Shown: positions 1 through 6,904 of the stretch, piece by piece
How the letters are laid out: each line of letters starts with the position of its first letter
Numbering within the stretch: the first letter of the stretch is position 1
Source of the DNA: Oscillibacter valericigenes
GTDB taxonomy: Bacteria; Bacillota; Clostridia; Oscillospirales; Oscillospiraceae
NCBI RefSeq assembly: GCF_021531435.1
Contig: NZ_JAFBIS010000008.1
Location: 1-64,000 of the forward strand
Length of the DNA stretch: 64,000 nucleotides
Direction: 5' to 3'
The notes under the pieces: generated by a model
Seen by the model: the letters and a program-made list of their open reading frames with translations, nothing else
The model's database searches: none
Told to the model about the DNA's origin: nothing
Position numbers and translations under genes: made by a program

Positions 1-86
1 GTGTGTCCTGCTGACTGCACCCGTGCTCTCATTTTCTACGTTTTGACGATTCAAATTTTTACCCCTGCTGAACAGTTACCTTTTAT

Positions 87-506
87 TTAATATCCCACAA
101 TCCCAGTCACTACAACCGATTTGCTCGACTTGTTTCTGATCATCAACGTATAGCTGCCATTCTCCGGGACCTCAATTGTTTTGTCAATGCTGCCTGTTGT
201 CACATTGACATAGTGGTATACTCCATCTGAATCGACTAATCCAAGGTCTACACTGGCATTTTCCGGCGAATAGTTTGCTCGGATCCGGACAGTTTCCCCA
301 GCCGCCATCGAAAAAGCGGGTTTCACTGATACATTGCTGTTCGCCTTTACGGTACAGTCAAGAGTCCCTGTCGCCCGTGCGGTAATTGTCTCCGTTGCTT
401 CAAGTTCTCCTGTCTTCGCACCGAGTTCATCAGTTGCTCCGGCGCTGGTACACAAGCATCCGATTATCATCGCTCCGGTCAATACCATACACAAAAACTT
501 CCGCAT
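87..506 (-). CDS. small secreted protein, module copy B
   Basis: A 139-residue protein with a signal peptide (MRKFLC start, hydrophobic core, AGA-type cleavage near residue 24) and a Ser/Thr/Val-rich mature part that looks like one small beta-sandwich domain, containing GETVRIRANYSPE and ending TGIVGY. I chose the ATG at 506 because GGGAGGTG lies just upstream. It starts 16 bp after the membrane-bound XRE gene and is probably co-transcribed with it. A paralogue lies at 3279-3698; a hand alignment gives about 73% identity. No function recognised; an exported partner or ligand of the regulator is an inference from pairing alone. Confidence 0.75.
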   Translation of the reverse strand: MRKFLCMVLTGAMIIGCLCTSAGATDELGAKTGELEATETITARATGTLDCTVKANSNVSVKPAFSMAAGETVRIRANYSPENASVDLGLVDSDGVYHYVNVTTGSIDKTIEVPENGSYTLMIRNKSSKSVVVTGIVGY

Positions 507-522
507 CTGCTTCACCTCCCTC

Positions 523-987
523 TTAATCAGACTCGTCTAACTCTCCAAGTTCTACGGTATCGCCCTCGGTATCACTCAGAATTTCACTTTCCATTTCGCT
601 AAAATTGATTTTATCTGAATTTTCTTTCTCTGTTCCCGAGAGTATACGTACAACTGTAGCGGTCAGGACCACCAATAACAATAAAATTACAATGGCAAAC
701 AGCTTGCGCTGTTTACCCTTTCCAAGTTCTGGCTCTCGGTGTTCTTCTTCCAACCGATCTTTTAGAGGAACCTTCTCCGGCTCTTCTGTCGCCGTGTCAT
801 CCAGAAGAATTTCCAAAGGGATACTAAATAATTTGCTCAGGCTCTGCAAATTCTCTGTCGATGGTCTTGATGTCCCTGCCTCCCAGCTAGATATAGCCTG
901 TCTGGACACGCACAGCATTTCGGCCAGTTCCAATTGAGACAGTTCTTTTTCCTTTCTTAAGGTTTTTATTTTTTGATTCAATTCCAT
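523..987 (-). CDS. membrane-anchored XRE regulator, module copy B
   Basis: A 154-residue protein with an N-terminal XRE/Cro helix-turn-helix (residues about 5-60, SRQAISSWEAGTSRPS), a charged linker, one hydrophobic segment (about residues 96-118), and a short acidic tail with the motif EMESEI. The predicted topology puts the HTH in the cytoplasm and the tail outside. I start at MELNQ (987), which follows GGAG; an upstream in-frame codon at 1011 is less likely. The leader holds two palindromes that could be operators, so autoregulation is plausible. The paralogue is at 3715-4188. Such HTH-TM proteins occur widely in Bacillota, but the signal sensed here is unknown. Confidence 0.85.
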   Translation of the reverse strand: MELNQKIKTLRKEKELSQLELAEMLCVSRQAISSWEAGTSRPSTENLQSLSKLFSIPLEILLDDTATEEPEKVPLKDRLEEEHREPELGKGKQRKLFAIVILLLLVVLTATVVRILSGTEKENSDKINFSEMESEILSDTEGDTVELGELDESD

Positions 988-1019
988 TTTTTCATCTCCA
1001 AATTTAATCAAAATCCCAT

Positions 1020-1049
1020 TAAATGTAAACCGTGTGCGGTTTACATTTA
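1020..1049. promoter_or_regulatory. palindrome, candidate operator (copy B)
   Basis: Perfect 13-bp arms TAAATGTAAACCG / CGGTTTACATTTA around TGTG. It sits about 35-60 bp upstream of the XRE start codon, where an autoregulatory operator would be expected. The half-site CGGTTTAC recurs in the palindrome at 1273-1325. Confidence 0.6.
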
Positions 1050-1066
1050 GGCAAGTATTACTTGCC
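1050..1066. promoter_or_regulatory. second palindrome GGCAAGTA-T-TACTTGCC (copy B)
   Basis: An abutting 17-bp palindrome with 8-bp arms, immediately next to the 30-bp one. The same pair occurs at 4221-4267. It could be a second operator or, with the T-rich tract that follows on the plus strand, part of an attenuator. Confidence 0.45.
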
Positions 1067-1077
1067 TGCCGCCTTTT

Positions 1078-1182
1078 TTAGCATTTTTTTAGCTTTTCAT
1101 ACTCTGCTAAGGCATCCACATTTTCTTTTCTGAATCGATCCATTTGCTCAATTATCAGATTGCTGACACTCCGCCTCTTCAT
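1078..1182 (-). CDS. 34-codon small ORF in the repeat (copy B)
   Basis: The ORF starts MKRRSVSNLIIEQ and ends EYEKLKKC; it is charged and probably helical. An identical ORF lies at 4279-4383. No good ribosome binding site is visible, and identity between copies could simply reflect the repeat. It could be a real small protein, a sigma-factor-derived remnant read in another frame, or chance. Confidence 0.3.
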   Translation of the reverse strand: MKRRSVSNLIIEQMDRFRKENVDALAEYEKLKKC

Positions 1183-1272
1183 ATAAGCTATTATACCACG
1201 AATGGGCTTCTATGTCTTGAACCACAAGGCTTTTTCTATTATTCAGGATACATTATTTAGAAGACTAACCGT

Positions 1273-1325
1273 ATAACGGTTTACCCGTTCATGCCCTGTA
1301 TGGGCACAAACGGGTAAACCGTTAT
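1273..1325. repeat. long palindrome with CGGTTTAC half-sites
   Basis: Perfect 17-bp arms (ATAACGGTTTACCCGTT and its complement) enclose a smaller GCCC/GGGC stem. It shares the CGGTTTAC core with the leader palindromes at 1020-1049 and 4221-4250. It could be an additional operator, or a second stem behind the terminator at 1326-1374. Confidence 0.6.
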
Positions 1326-1374
1326 AAAAAGGACGGTGTAAGGTGATATCATATCACCCTACACCGCCCTTTTT
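1326..1374 (-). terminator. bidirectional-type terminator after the secreted protein gene
   Basis: A long stem (AAAAAGG-CGGTGTA with its complement) capped by a perfect GGTGATAT-C-ATATCACC hairpin. T-runs on both strands. It follows the stop at 1415 on the minus strand. Confidence 0.7.
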
Positions 1375-1414
1375 ATTCATCATTTTATGTGCTCTTATCG
1401 CAGACACTTAGTCC

Positions 1415-2404
1415 TTATGCTTCCTGATAAAACAGCATATTACGACCATAATCTGCAGGGCAGTTATACAACATATGAGAGTACAACCCCCAATTTCCCC
1501 ATTTAGATGTTACGGTGATAGGAGGATTAGACCCGCTACCAGAACCAACATTAGTTACAACTGCAGAATGCAGATACTCTGTGCTTGATGCGCTCATTCT
1601 ATACACAGCAATATTTCCAGATTTGATTATTCCCGTATTTTCCTCGTAGTAGTCGTCCTCCATAAAATCATCAGGCCAATCAATCCACCACAAGTTAGAA
1701 CTGGAGCGATTGTACCAAGCATACGAGTGACAATTATACTTTGTTGTAGGTTGTCTTAACGGCTCAAGGCCATACGCATCTCGAACATATTCATTTATTT
1801 CTGTACGATCACCTGCGGTCATTTCTGATCTGTCATAATGACACCAACTGCTTGTCACCTGATTTCCACTGGGAGTTCTTGGTAGCGAAACCCTTGTAAT
1901 TTCAATATTTTGCTGATTCTCCCATTCTTCGCTGTTTTCTTCCAGAGTTATTTCGATTGCTCTTCTGACTACATAGCTCATACCTGACGAACGAGTAGTT
2001 TGCTGCTCTTCATAGTATTCTGCTAAACAGAGCATTCCATCTGGTCTACTTTCAAGCTCCTGTAATCCATTAAAACCATTCCGAACAGTCTCGTATCCAA
2101 GTTCCTGTGTCGAGAAGGAATCCATATCTGGAAAATAAGGGTAATTGACAACGCTTTCCACGAGAGCTTCTGTTGTCATTTCATTTAGTACATCTTGAGG
2201 AATTTGCAGCATTTCGACCTTTTCTGCATGACTCTCTATTGCAAACCATTCATCGGTCCCAGGCTCGATAGGATACTCATACGGTTCGTCAATCGTATAT
2301 CCCTCATTATTGCTGGAACCTTCGTAAGCGGACGTCTGAAAACTGACCATTGAGGTCATCATTGCAAGTGCAAGGAAACAACTCAATAGACGCTTAAGTT
2401 TCAT
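1415..2404 (-). CDS. secreted protein, candidate papain/NlpC-like cysteine enzyme
   Basis: A 329-residue protein with a signal peptide (MKLKRLLSCFLALAMM, cleavage near SAY), an acidic Glu/Tyr-rich N-terminal half, and a compact C-terminal domain. That domain holds KYNCHSYAWY, then EYLHSAVV, then SKWGNWGLYSH. A buried Cys followed by a His about 70 residues later in a beta-strand context resembles papain-fold NlpC/P60/CHAP-type enzymes; this is my inference and I cannot name the family. I chose the start at 2404, preceded by AAAAGGAGG. It lies 60 bp after the 232-residue secreted protein gene and ends before a strong terminator, so the two probably form one transcript. Confidence 0.7.
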   Translation of the reverse strand: MKLKRLLSCFLALAMMTSMVSFQTSAYEGSSNNEGYTIDEPYEYPIEPGTDEWFAIESHAEKVEMLQIPQDVLNEMTTEALVESVVNYPYFPDMDSFSTQELGYETVRNGFNGLQELESRPDGMLCLAEYYEEQQTTRSSGMSYVVRRAIEITLEENSEEWENQQNIEITRVSLPRTPSGNQVTSSWCHYDRSEMTAGDRTEINEYVRDAYGLEPLRQPTTKYNCHSYAWYNRSSSNLWWIDWPDDFMEDDYYEENTGIIKSGNIAVYRMSASSTEYLHSAVVTNVGSGSGSNPPITVTSKWGNWGLYSHMLYNCPADYGRNMLFYQEA

Positions 2405-2464
2405 ATGCAAGTTCCTCCTTTTATCACTCAAAGGTTCTTCGATTACTTCTTAAACATAAGGGAC

Positions 2465-3163
2465 TTATCTAACATCAGAAACGCGATACCGTCCCTGAAT
2501 AACCATCGTTGCCCAACCTGGATCACTATATGTGCTTGCTCTACAGCTAAGCATCTCATCATACACACCATCCAGAATAGCTAAGATTCCTTCAGAAAGT
2601 CTTGTTTTCACAAGCAAGCTCTTACCTGTTGATGCGTTTGTTACCCCAACATTGTAGGTTTCACTTGAAGATAACGAAGTCGCACCTAAAGCAAGGCACG
2701 TTCCATATTCATAAGGGTCATTCTGAAAAGTCTCAAATGAATCTGCGTTCTGACTCTGTGACGCCTCTTCCAAATAAACTCGTTTGGAACAGAAGCGCAG
2801 CCAATCATCTGGGCCTACACCAATCTGTGGCAGTGCATCTACTTCATACTCTGTAATTTCTTCAGTAGGTACATCCCAATCAGGAAAAATCTCAGAGAAA
2901 TGCGGCAGGACCTCTATAATTTCCCCGGTCTCAGCATCCATAACCGCTCCATTGTAACCATCAGCAACCCAGTCTGTGTTATAGATAATCTGTTCTCTAG
3001 CCTTCAAAATTTTTTTCTGCATATCGGGCGAAGCTTCGTCAAGTTCAAGATATGCAATATCATTCCCTAACTGCTTTTCGTGATCCGCTTCAGCGGCAGA
3101 TGCCGTTACCGTTGTACCAATTAACATCATCCAAGCCAACACAACAGAAACAATCTTTTTCAC
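2465..3163 (-). CDS. secreted protein of unknown function, 232 residues
   Basis: Signal peptide (MKKIVSVVLAWMMLIG, cleavage near ASA) followed by about 205 residues rich in Asp, Glu and Tyr, with three scattered Cys. The start is a GTG preceded by GAGAGGAG. It sits between the two XRE/secreted-protein modules and directly upstream of the candidate cysteine enzyme. The N-terminal mature part (KILKAREQIIYNTDWVADGYNG) could be a propeptide-like or inhibitor-like segment, but nothing in the sequence proves it. I do not recognise the family. Confidence 0.7.
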   Translation of the reverse strand: MKKIVSVVLAWMMLIGTTVTASAAEADHEKQLGNDIAYLELDEASPDMQKKILKAREQIIYNTDWVADGYNGAVMDAETGEIIEVLPHFSEIFPDWDVPTEEITEYEVDALPQIGVGPDDWLRFCSKRVYLEEASQSQNADSFETFQNDPYEYGTCLALGATSLSSSETYNVGVTNASTGKSLLVKTRLSEGILAILDGVYDEMLSCRASTYSDPGWATMVIQGRYRVSDVR

Positions 3164-3278
3164 AATTTGCTCCTCTCTTTTTCAAAGTTAGCCTCTTACT
3201 TACATTCTGCGGTAACAAGTGGCTGATGGCCTATTAACTTTGAAAGGTGTTACCGATTCATCCGACGGTTCTCTTGTC

Positions 3279-3698
3279 TCAATATCTCACGATTCCAGTT
3301 ACTATGACCGATTTGCTCGAATTGTTTCTGATCATCAGCGTATAGCTTCCATTCTCCGGAACCTCAATCGTTTTATCAATACTGCCTGTCTTCACATTGA
3401 TATAATGGAATACTCCTTCTGAATCAATCAATCCGAAATCCAAGCTGGCATCTTCCGGCGAGTAGTTTGCGCGAATTCGAACAGTTTCCCCTGCTGCCAA
3501 CGAGAAAGCTGGATTCACTGATATGCTCCCATTCGCTTTTATAGTACAATTAAGAGTTCCTGTTGCCCGCATAATGGCGGTTTCCGCCGTTTCATATTTC
3601 CCCGAAATCACATTCACTTCTTCAACAGCTCCGGCGCTAGTACATAAGAATCCGAGCATCATCACCCCGGTCATTACCATACACAAAAACCTGCGCAT
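3279..3698 (-). CDS. small secreted protein, module copy A
   Basis: 139 residues, paralogue of 87-506. It has the same architecture: signal peptide ending CTSAGA, a variable 20-residue linker, then a conserved domain with GETVRIRANYSPE and NGSYTLMIRNNSSKS. Differences are concentrated in the linker just after the signal peptide, while the domain is nearly unchanged, as expected if the folded domain is under selection. The start at 3698 is preceded by GGGGGTG. It lies 16 bp downstream of the cognate XRE gene, the same spacing as in copy B. Confidence 0.75.
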   Translation of the reverse strand: MRRFLCMVMTGVMMLGFLCTSAGAVEEVNVISGKYETAETAIMRATGTLNCTIKANGSISVNPAFSLAAGETVRIRANYSPEDASLDFGLIDSEGVFHYINVKTGSIDKTIEVPENGSYTLMIRNNSSKSVIVTGIVRY

Positions 3699-3714
3699 CT
3701 TCTTCACCCCCTTC

Positions 3715-4188
3715 TTAATCAATTCCAACAAGTGATACTTCTGTTGTTTCCTCGGTAGTATCTATGATCTCGCTTTCCATCTCGTTAAAGGTTAGTGCTT
3801 CTGATTTATCTTGGTTTATCCCTCTGTATGACTGTGCGCTGACGGCGAGCAGAACCAGCAGAAAGCCAAAAATTATAATAACAGTAAGTAATTTATACCG
3901 TCTGCCATCTTTGCCCTTTTCCTGTTCCAATTCCCCGGTTTCTTCATGCAACTCCGCTACAGGTATCTTCTCCAGCTCTGGCTCCGCTGTTACTGTATCA
4001 TCCAGGAGCATTTCCAGCGGGACATTATATAGCCTACTCAGACTCTGCAGATTTTCTGTCGACGGTCTCGATGTTCCTGCTTCCCATCCTGTTATAGCCT
4101 GCCTGGACACACACAGCACTTCAGCAAGCTCAAACTGGGACAGTCCCTTTTTCTTCCTTAGGACTTTTAATTTCTGAGACAATTCCAT
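3715..4188 (-). CDS. membrane-anchored XRE regulator, module copy A
   Basis: 157 residues: XRE helix-turn-helix (residues about 5-60, SRQAITGWEAGTSRPS), a charged Glu/Lys linker, one transmembrane helix (about 101-121) and an acidic exterior tail again containing EMESEI. The HTH is very close to that of copy B, while linker and membrane segment differ, which suggests that both copies may bind the same operators but respond to different inputs. Start at MELSQ (4188) after GGAG. Upstream is the 191-bp repeat with its two palindromes. Confidence 0.85.
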   Translation of the reverse strand: MELSQKLKVLRKKKGLSQFELAEVLCVSRQAITGWEAGTSRPSTENLQSLSRLYNVPLEMLLDDTVTAEPELEKIPVAELHEETGELEQEKGKDGRRYKLLTVIIIFGFLLVLLAVSAQSYRGINQDKSEALTFNEMESEIIDTTEETTEVSLVGID

Positions 4189-4220
4189 TCTCTCATCTCC
4201 AAATTTAATCAAAATCCCAT

Positions 4221-4267
4221 TAAATGTAAACCGTGTGCGGTTTACATTTAGGCAAGTATTACTTGCC
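4221..4267. promoter_or_regulatory. paired palindromes, candidate operators (copy A)
   Basis: The 30-bp palindrome (13-bp arms, TGTG centre) at 4221-4250 abuts the 17-bp palindrome at 4251-4267. Position relative to the XRE start is the same as in copy B. Confidence 0.6.
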
Positions 4268-4278
4268 TGCCGCCTTTT

Positions 4279-4383
4279 TTAGCATTTTTTTAGCTTTTCA
4301 TACTCTGCTAAGGCATCCACATTTTCTTTTCTGAATCGATCCATTTGCTCAATTATCAGATTGCTGACACTCCGCCTCTTCAT
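4279..4383 (-). CDS. 34-codon small ORF in the repeat (copy A)
   Basis: Same sequence as the ORF at 1078-1182. Here its 5' part overlaps, in a different frame of the same strand, the 3' end of the truncated sigma-factor ORF. This raises the chance that it is a frame-shifted remnant rather than an independent gene. Confidence 0.3.
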   Translation of the reverse strand: MKRRSVSNLIIEQMDRFRKENVDALAEYEKLKKC

Positions 4384-4498
4384 AATATAAGCTATCTTTA
4401 GCTGTCCGCTCCATTCGGGCATGATACTGTTCAAAGGTTTCTATAAATTTCTGTCTGTCCTCGTCGCTCTCTAACGCAACCAACAGAACCGCCAGCAT
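4349..4498 (-). pseudogene. truncated sigma-70/ECF-like gene (49 codons)
   Basis: The ORF begins MLAVLLVALESDEDRQKF and continues IETFEQYHARMERTAKDSLYYEEAE before an early stop. This matches the usual N-terminus of clostridial ECF-like sigma factors (short hydrophobic start, DEDR-KFE--Y, region 2.1 AY-IL--EEDAED), but region 2 breaks off after EEAE and region 4 is missing. GGGTGG precedes the ATG. The simplest reading is an ancestral sigma-factor gene that lost its 3' part when the XRE module was placed there. A functional 49-residue fragment cannot be excluded. Confidence 0.5.
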
Positions 4499-4732
4499 AA
4501 TACCACCCACCCGTTATCTAAGTGCCTATAACTAACTAATTTATAAATGCAGTTGAACCGCAATTCCTCACACCATTTTTTCAAAAATCTTTCATCGTTT
4601 TTATTTGAAAGCAAGTTCTCTGATCTGTTATCAGTATAGCACGGCGCATCCCAAATCTCCACGGGGCACACCGTACTGCTATGTGTAGCCGCTACAAGAA
4701 GAATCTGGCCGCAAAAATTGCGCCGCATAAAC
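4499..4732. other. non-coding spacer
   Basis: AT-rich sequence between the sigma-factor remnant and the mobile element. A promoter for the minus-strand block should lie here, but no -35/-10 pair stands out. I see no gene. Confidence 0.5.
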
Positions 4733-4766
4733 AAAAAAGACAGGCTGAACTTCCAGCCTGTCTTTT
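4733..4766 (-). terminator. terminator of the DUF6076 gene
   Basis: Perfect stem AAAAGACAGGCTG / CAGCCTGTCTTTT with a 6-nt loop; T-run on the minus strand. It begins 4 bp after the stop at 4770. Confidence 0.85.
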
Positions 4767-4769
4767 CTT

Positions 4770-5846
4770 TCAAAACGCCTCGAAGCGCTTCCGCATCTCC
4801 TCGTCATCGAGCTTGCCATGCTCCGATTGCTCCAACACCTTCATCGCCTCCGCGACAGCGGCGTTCCACTCCTCCACACTGATCTTCTTCCGATTCTTCC
4901 TCTGCTTCAGCCGGTTATAGGCTCGGTCATACTCCACCTGAGCCGGGGTGCGGTTTGCCTTGCCCTGGGCCTCTTTCCGGTGTGCGCCCACCTTGCGGCA
5001 GGTGCGTTCCGTCTCACCGGGGGCAATGTTGTTGCAGTAGCAGGTGTTATATCCTGCTGTCAGCAGAAAATACTTTCCACAGTTATGGCAGCGGCGGGGT
5101 GCGTTGCCCACAGCTAATCCCCGGTAGAATTCCGTCCGCAGGAAGTCCGTCAGGCTGTTGAAGGTGGCCTTCTCCGCTATAAAGATCTCGCCCTCCTTCG
5201 TCTGGTGCATCATAGGAACGAAGCTCACCTCCATGGGGAAACTCTGGGTGAAATCCTCGCCAAAAAGATGCGCGGCTACGGAGAGCATCTGGGCGTAGAA
5301 GAAGGAGTACGCCTCGGCATAGGCCCCGCTGTTTCTCCGCTTCAGCGGCTCAAAATATTTCTCTGTCATAATGGCGATTTGCTGGCGAAGCCTCATAAGT
5401 TCGCTGGCGAAATCCGCCAGGGCAATGATCATTCCCTGGTAAAGCGCATGGCCCTCTGAAGCCGGGTCCTGCACCTGTGCCCACTTCTCTTCGTCCGCAA
5501 GGAGCCGCTCTAAGGTGTGGTAATTGCTCTCCTCATCCATCTTCAATTCCCGGTACACTGGTAATGTAAACACAACATCCCAGACAGCGTTCAGCTTCTC
5601 CTGTGCGGAGGCTGCGGCGCTGTCTGTTTTTTCTGCCAAGAGTGCCTGAGCGGCCGGGACAAACTCCCTCACTCTCCGATTAATTTCATGGAGAACTTGC
5701 TCATCCAAGTTCATGATATCCACGCAGCACTGTCCGATAGGAACATCCCTCTCTCCAACAAAAACATGGTCATCATGAAAGAACACTGTGAATTGGTCGT
5801 AGGTGTAGGTGAATGGTATCTCTATGCGCTCCATCTTTTCTTCCAT
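4770..5846 (-). CDS. DUF6076 family zinc-finger protein
   Basis: 358 residues. The C-terminal third contains a Cys-rich segment, CHNCGKYF followed by CYCN and a later Cys, then Arg/Lys-rich helices, a pattern I associate with the DUF6076 proteins common beside integrated elements in gut Bacillota. The N-terminal two thirds are helical and acidic with no clear motif. The start at 5846 follows AAGGGGG. It is transcribed away from the excisionase/relaxase/integrase genes and marks the left side of the mobile element. The molecular function is unknown; nucleic-acid binding is only suggested by the Zn-binding Cys and basic tail. Confidence 0.7.
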   Translation of the reverse strand: MEEKMERIEIPFTYTYDQFTVFFHDDHVFVGERDVPIGQCCVDIMNLDEQVLHEINRRVREFVPAAQALLAEKTDSAAASAQEKLNAVWDVVFTLPVYRELKMDEESNYHTLERLLADEEKWAQVQDPASEGHALYQGMIIALADFASELMRLRQQIAIMTEKYFEPLKRRNSGAYAEAYSFFYAQMLSVAAHLFGEDFTQSFPMEVSFVPMMHQTKEGEIFIAEKATFNSLTDFLRTEFYRGLAVGNAPRRCHNCGKYFLLTAGYNTCYCNNIAPGETERTCRKVGAHRKEAQGKANRTPAQVEYDRAYNRLKQRKNRKKISVEEWNAAVAEAMKVLEQSEHGKLDDEEMRKRFEAF

Positions 5847-5981
5847 AACATCCCCCTTGTACCCGATAGAGAATCGACATTTACCCGAACGCGCCCAAAT
5901 CCATTGAAGCGGCTTCCTGAGTATGTTACCCTCAGCGTACCAGATAAAAAGCTAAAAATCAATCACAGGGAGGTAACAGAC

Positions 5982-6191
5982 ATGAAGGAATCCTCGTACA
6001 AAAGTTATGACGAGCTGCCGCTGTTCCTGAATGCGGAAACAGTAGCAAAGGTGTTGGGTGTGTCACCAAGTAGTGGGTACGAGTTGATGCACGAAGATGG
6101 ATTCCCCACGCTAAAAATCGGGAACCGCATCGTGGTTCCCAAGGAACAGTTCATCCGATGGGTATCGGAGCATACGGGAGGCAGCGCATGA
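5982..6191 (+). CDS. excisionase-like helix-turn-helix protein
   Basis: 69 residues with the MerR/excisionase-type winged HTH seen in HTH_17 proteins: LFLNAETVAKVLGVS, then GFPTLKIGNRIVVPKEQFIRWV. Such proteins direct excision by bending DNA at the ends of integrative elements, or act as transcription factors. I start at the ATG at 5982 because GGGAGG precedes it, although the reading frame is open much further upstream. The stop overlaps the next start (ATGA), so the two genes are translationally coupled. A role as recombination directionality factor for the integrase at 9660 is inferred from context. Confidence 0.75.
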   Translation: MKESSYKSYDELPLFLNAETVAKVLGVSPSSGYELMHEDGFPTLKIGNRIVVPKEQFIRWVSEHTGGSA

Positions 6192-6628
6192 AGCATACTC
6201 GCAAAGGGAACTTTTTCTCTCTGCCTAACGAGGTGTTCCTCCTGGGACTGAGCCCCGGTGAGTTGGCGGTGTACAGTTACCTGCGGCGGTGCGAAAGCCG
6301 CAAAACGCACCAGTGCTGGCCCAGCTACAAAACCATCGGCGAGGCAGTTGGGATGAGTGAGAACACGGTACGCAAATACACGCTGCGGTTGGAAGAACGC
6401 GGTCTCATCACTACGGAACCGACTGAGGTCACCACCCGGAATGGACAAAAGCGCAATGGGAACCTGCTCTACACCATCCTGCCGATCCAGGAAGTCATCA
6501 ACCATTCCTACGAGCGGCAGATGGTGAAACTGGAGGAGGTCACGGAGCGTCAGCAGGTGGCGGAGGAACTGCGAAAACAAGGCCGTGTTCGCCCCTGTGA
6601 GCCGCTGTGTGCGCTTCCTCGGGGCTGA
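6188..6628 (+). CDS. helix-turn-helix protein of replication-initiator type
   Basis: 146 residues, starting at the ATG that overlaps the preceding stop. The N-terminal part (FFSLPNEVFLLGLSPGELAVYSYLRRCESRKTHQCWPSYKTIGEAVGMSENTVRKYTLRLEERGLI) is the winged HTH found at the N-terminus of RepA/DnaD-like plasmid and ICE proteins. The rest is charged and helical. Its place between the excisionase-like gene and mobC/relaxase fits a replication or control function of the element. Without the catalytic C-terminal part of a full initiator, a purely regulatory role is equally possible. Confidence 0.65.
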   Translation: MKHTRKGNFFSLPNEVFLLGLSPGELAVYSYLRRCESRKTHQCWPSYKTIGEAVGMSENTVRKYTLRLEERGLITTEPTEVTTRNGQKRNGNLLYTILPIQEVINHSYERQMVKLEEVTERQQVAEELRKQGRVRPCEPLCALPRG

Positions 6629-6904
6629 GTGGAGTCCCAGCCCCTGCAAGGGTTTTTGAGGCGGTTTTCGGGAGCCTTTCACGACTCTTCGGAGGACGAA
6701 AGGACAAGCGGGATAAAGAACAGGCGTCAAGTGTGGCGCTCTGTTCAGTCACTTCTGCCCGCAGTGCGGGCAGTTACGGGGGTTTTCGGGGAGTTCCAAA
6801 GTGGGGTCAAAATCGAAAGGGCGCTATCACTTCTGCGGTCGTCATCCCCGAAAGCCTACAACCACAAAGAAAAAATGGGGGTCATGCCCTGGAAAGGAAT
6901 CATT
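6629..6904 (+). other. candidate origin of transfer region
   Basis: 276 bp without a convincing gene, directly before mobC. It has a perfect CTGCCCGCA-G-TGCGGGCAG palindrome (6755-6773), a direct repeat TCACTTCTGC (6749 and 6827) and one GGGGTCAAAA (6803-6812). Location before mobC/relaxase is where oriT usually lies, but no known nick sequence is recognised. Confidence 0.4.

Larger units (their letters stand above)
992..1182. repeat. 191-bp direct repeat, copy B
   Basis: Compared by eye base for base, this is identical to 4193-4383. It covers the region just upstream of the XRE gene, both palindromes and a 34-codon ORF. The flanking coding sequences have diverged clearly, so identity here is higher than in the genes it precedes. 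Confidence 0.95.
1183..1414. other. intergenic region between modules
   Basis: About 230 bp with no convincing gene. The part next to the repeat lacks the sigma-factor remnant found beside the other copy. The rest is taken up by two strong hairpins (1273-1325 and 1326-1374). Confidence 0.7.
4193..4383. repeat. 191-bp direct repeat, copy A
   Basis: Identical by eye to 992-1182. It carries the same palindromes (4221-4250 and 4251-4267) and the same 34-codon ORF (4279-4383). On the far side it continues into the truncated sigma-factor gene, which copy B lacks, so this copy is probably the ancestral arrangement. Confidence 0.95.

Noticed and set aside
4471-4773. 100-codon minus-strand ORF upstream of the XRE module
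   Set aside because: It runs through the DUF6076 terminator and out of frame over the start of the sigma-like remnant; no domain or ribosome site.
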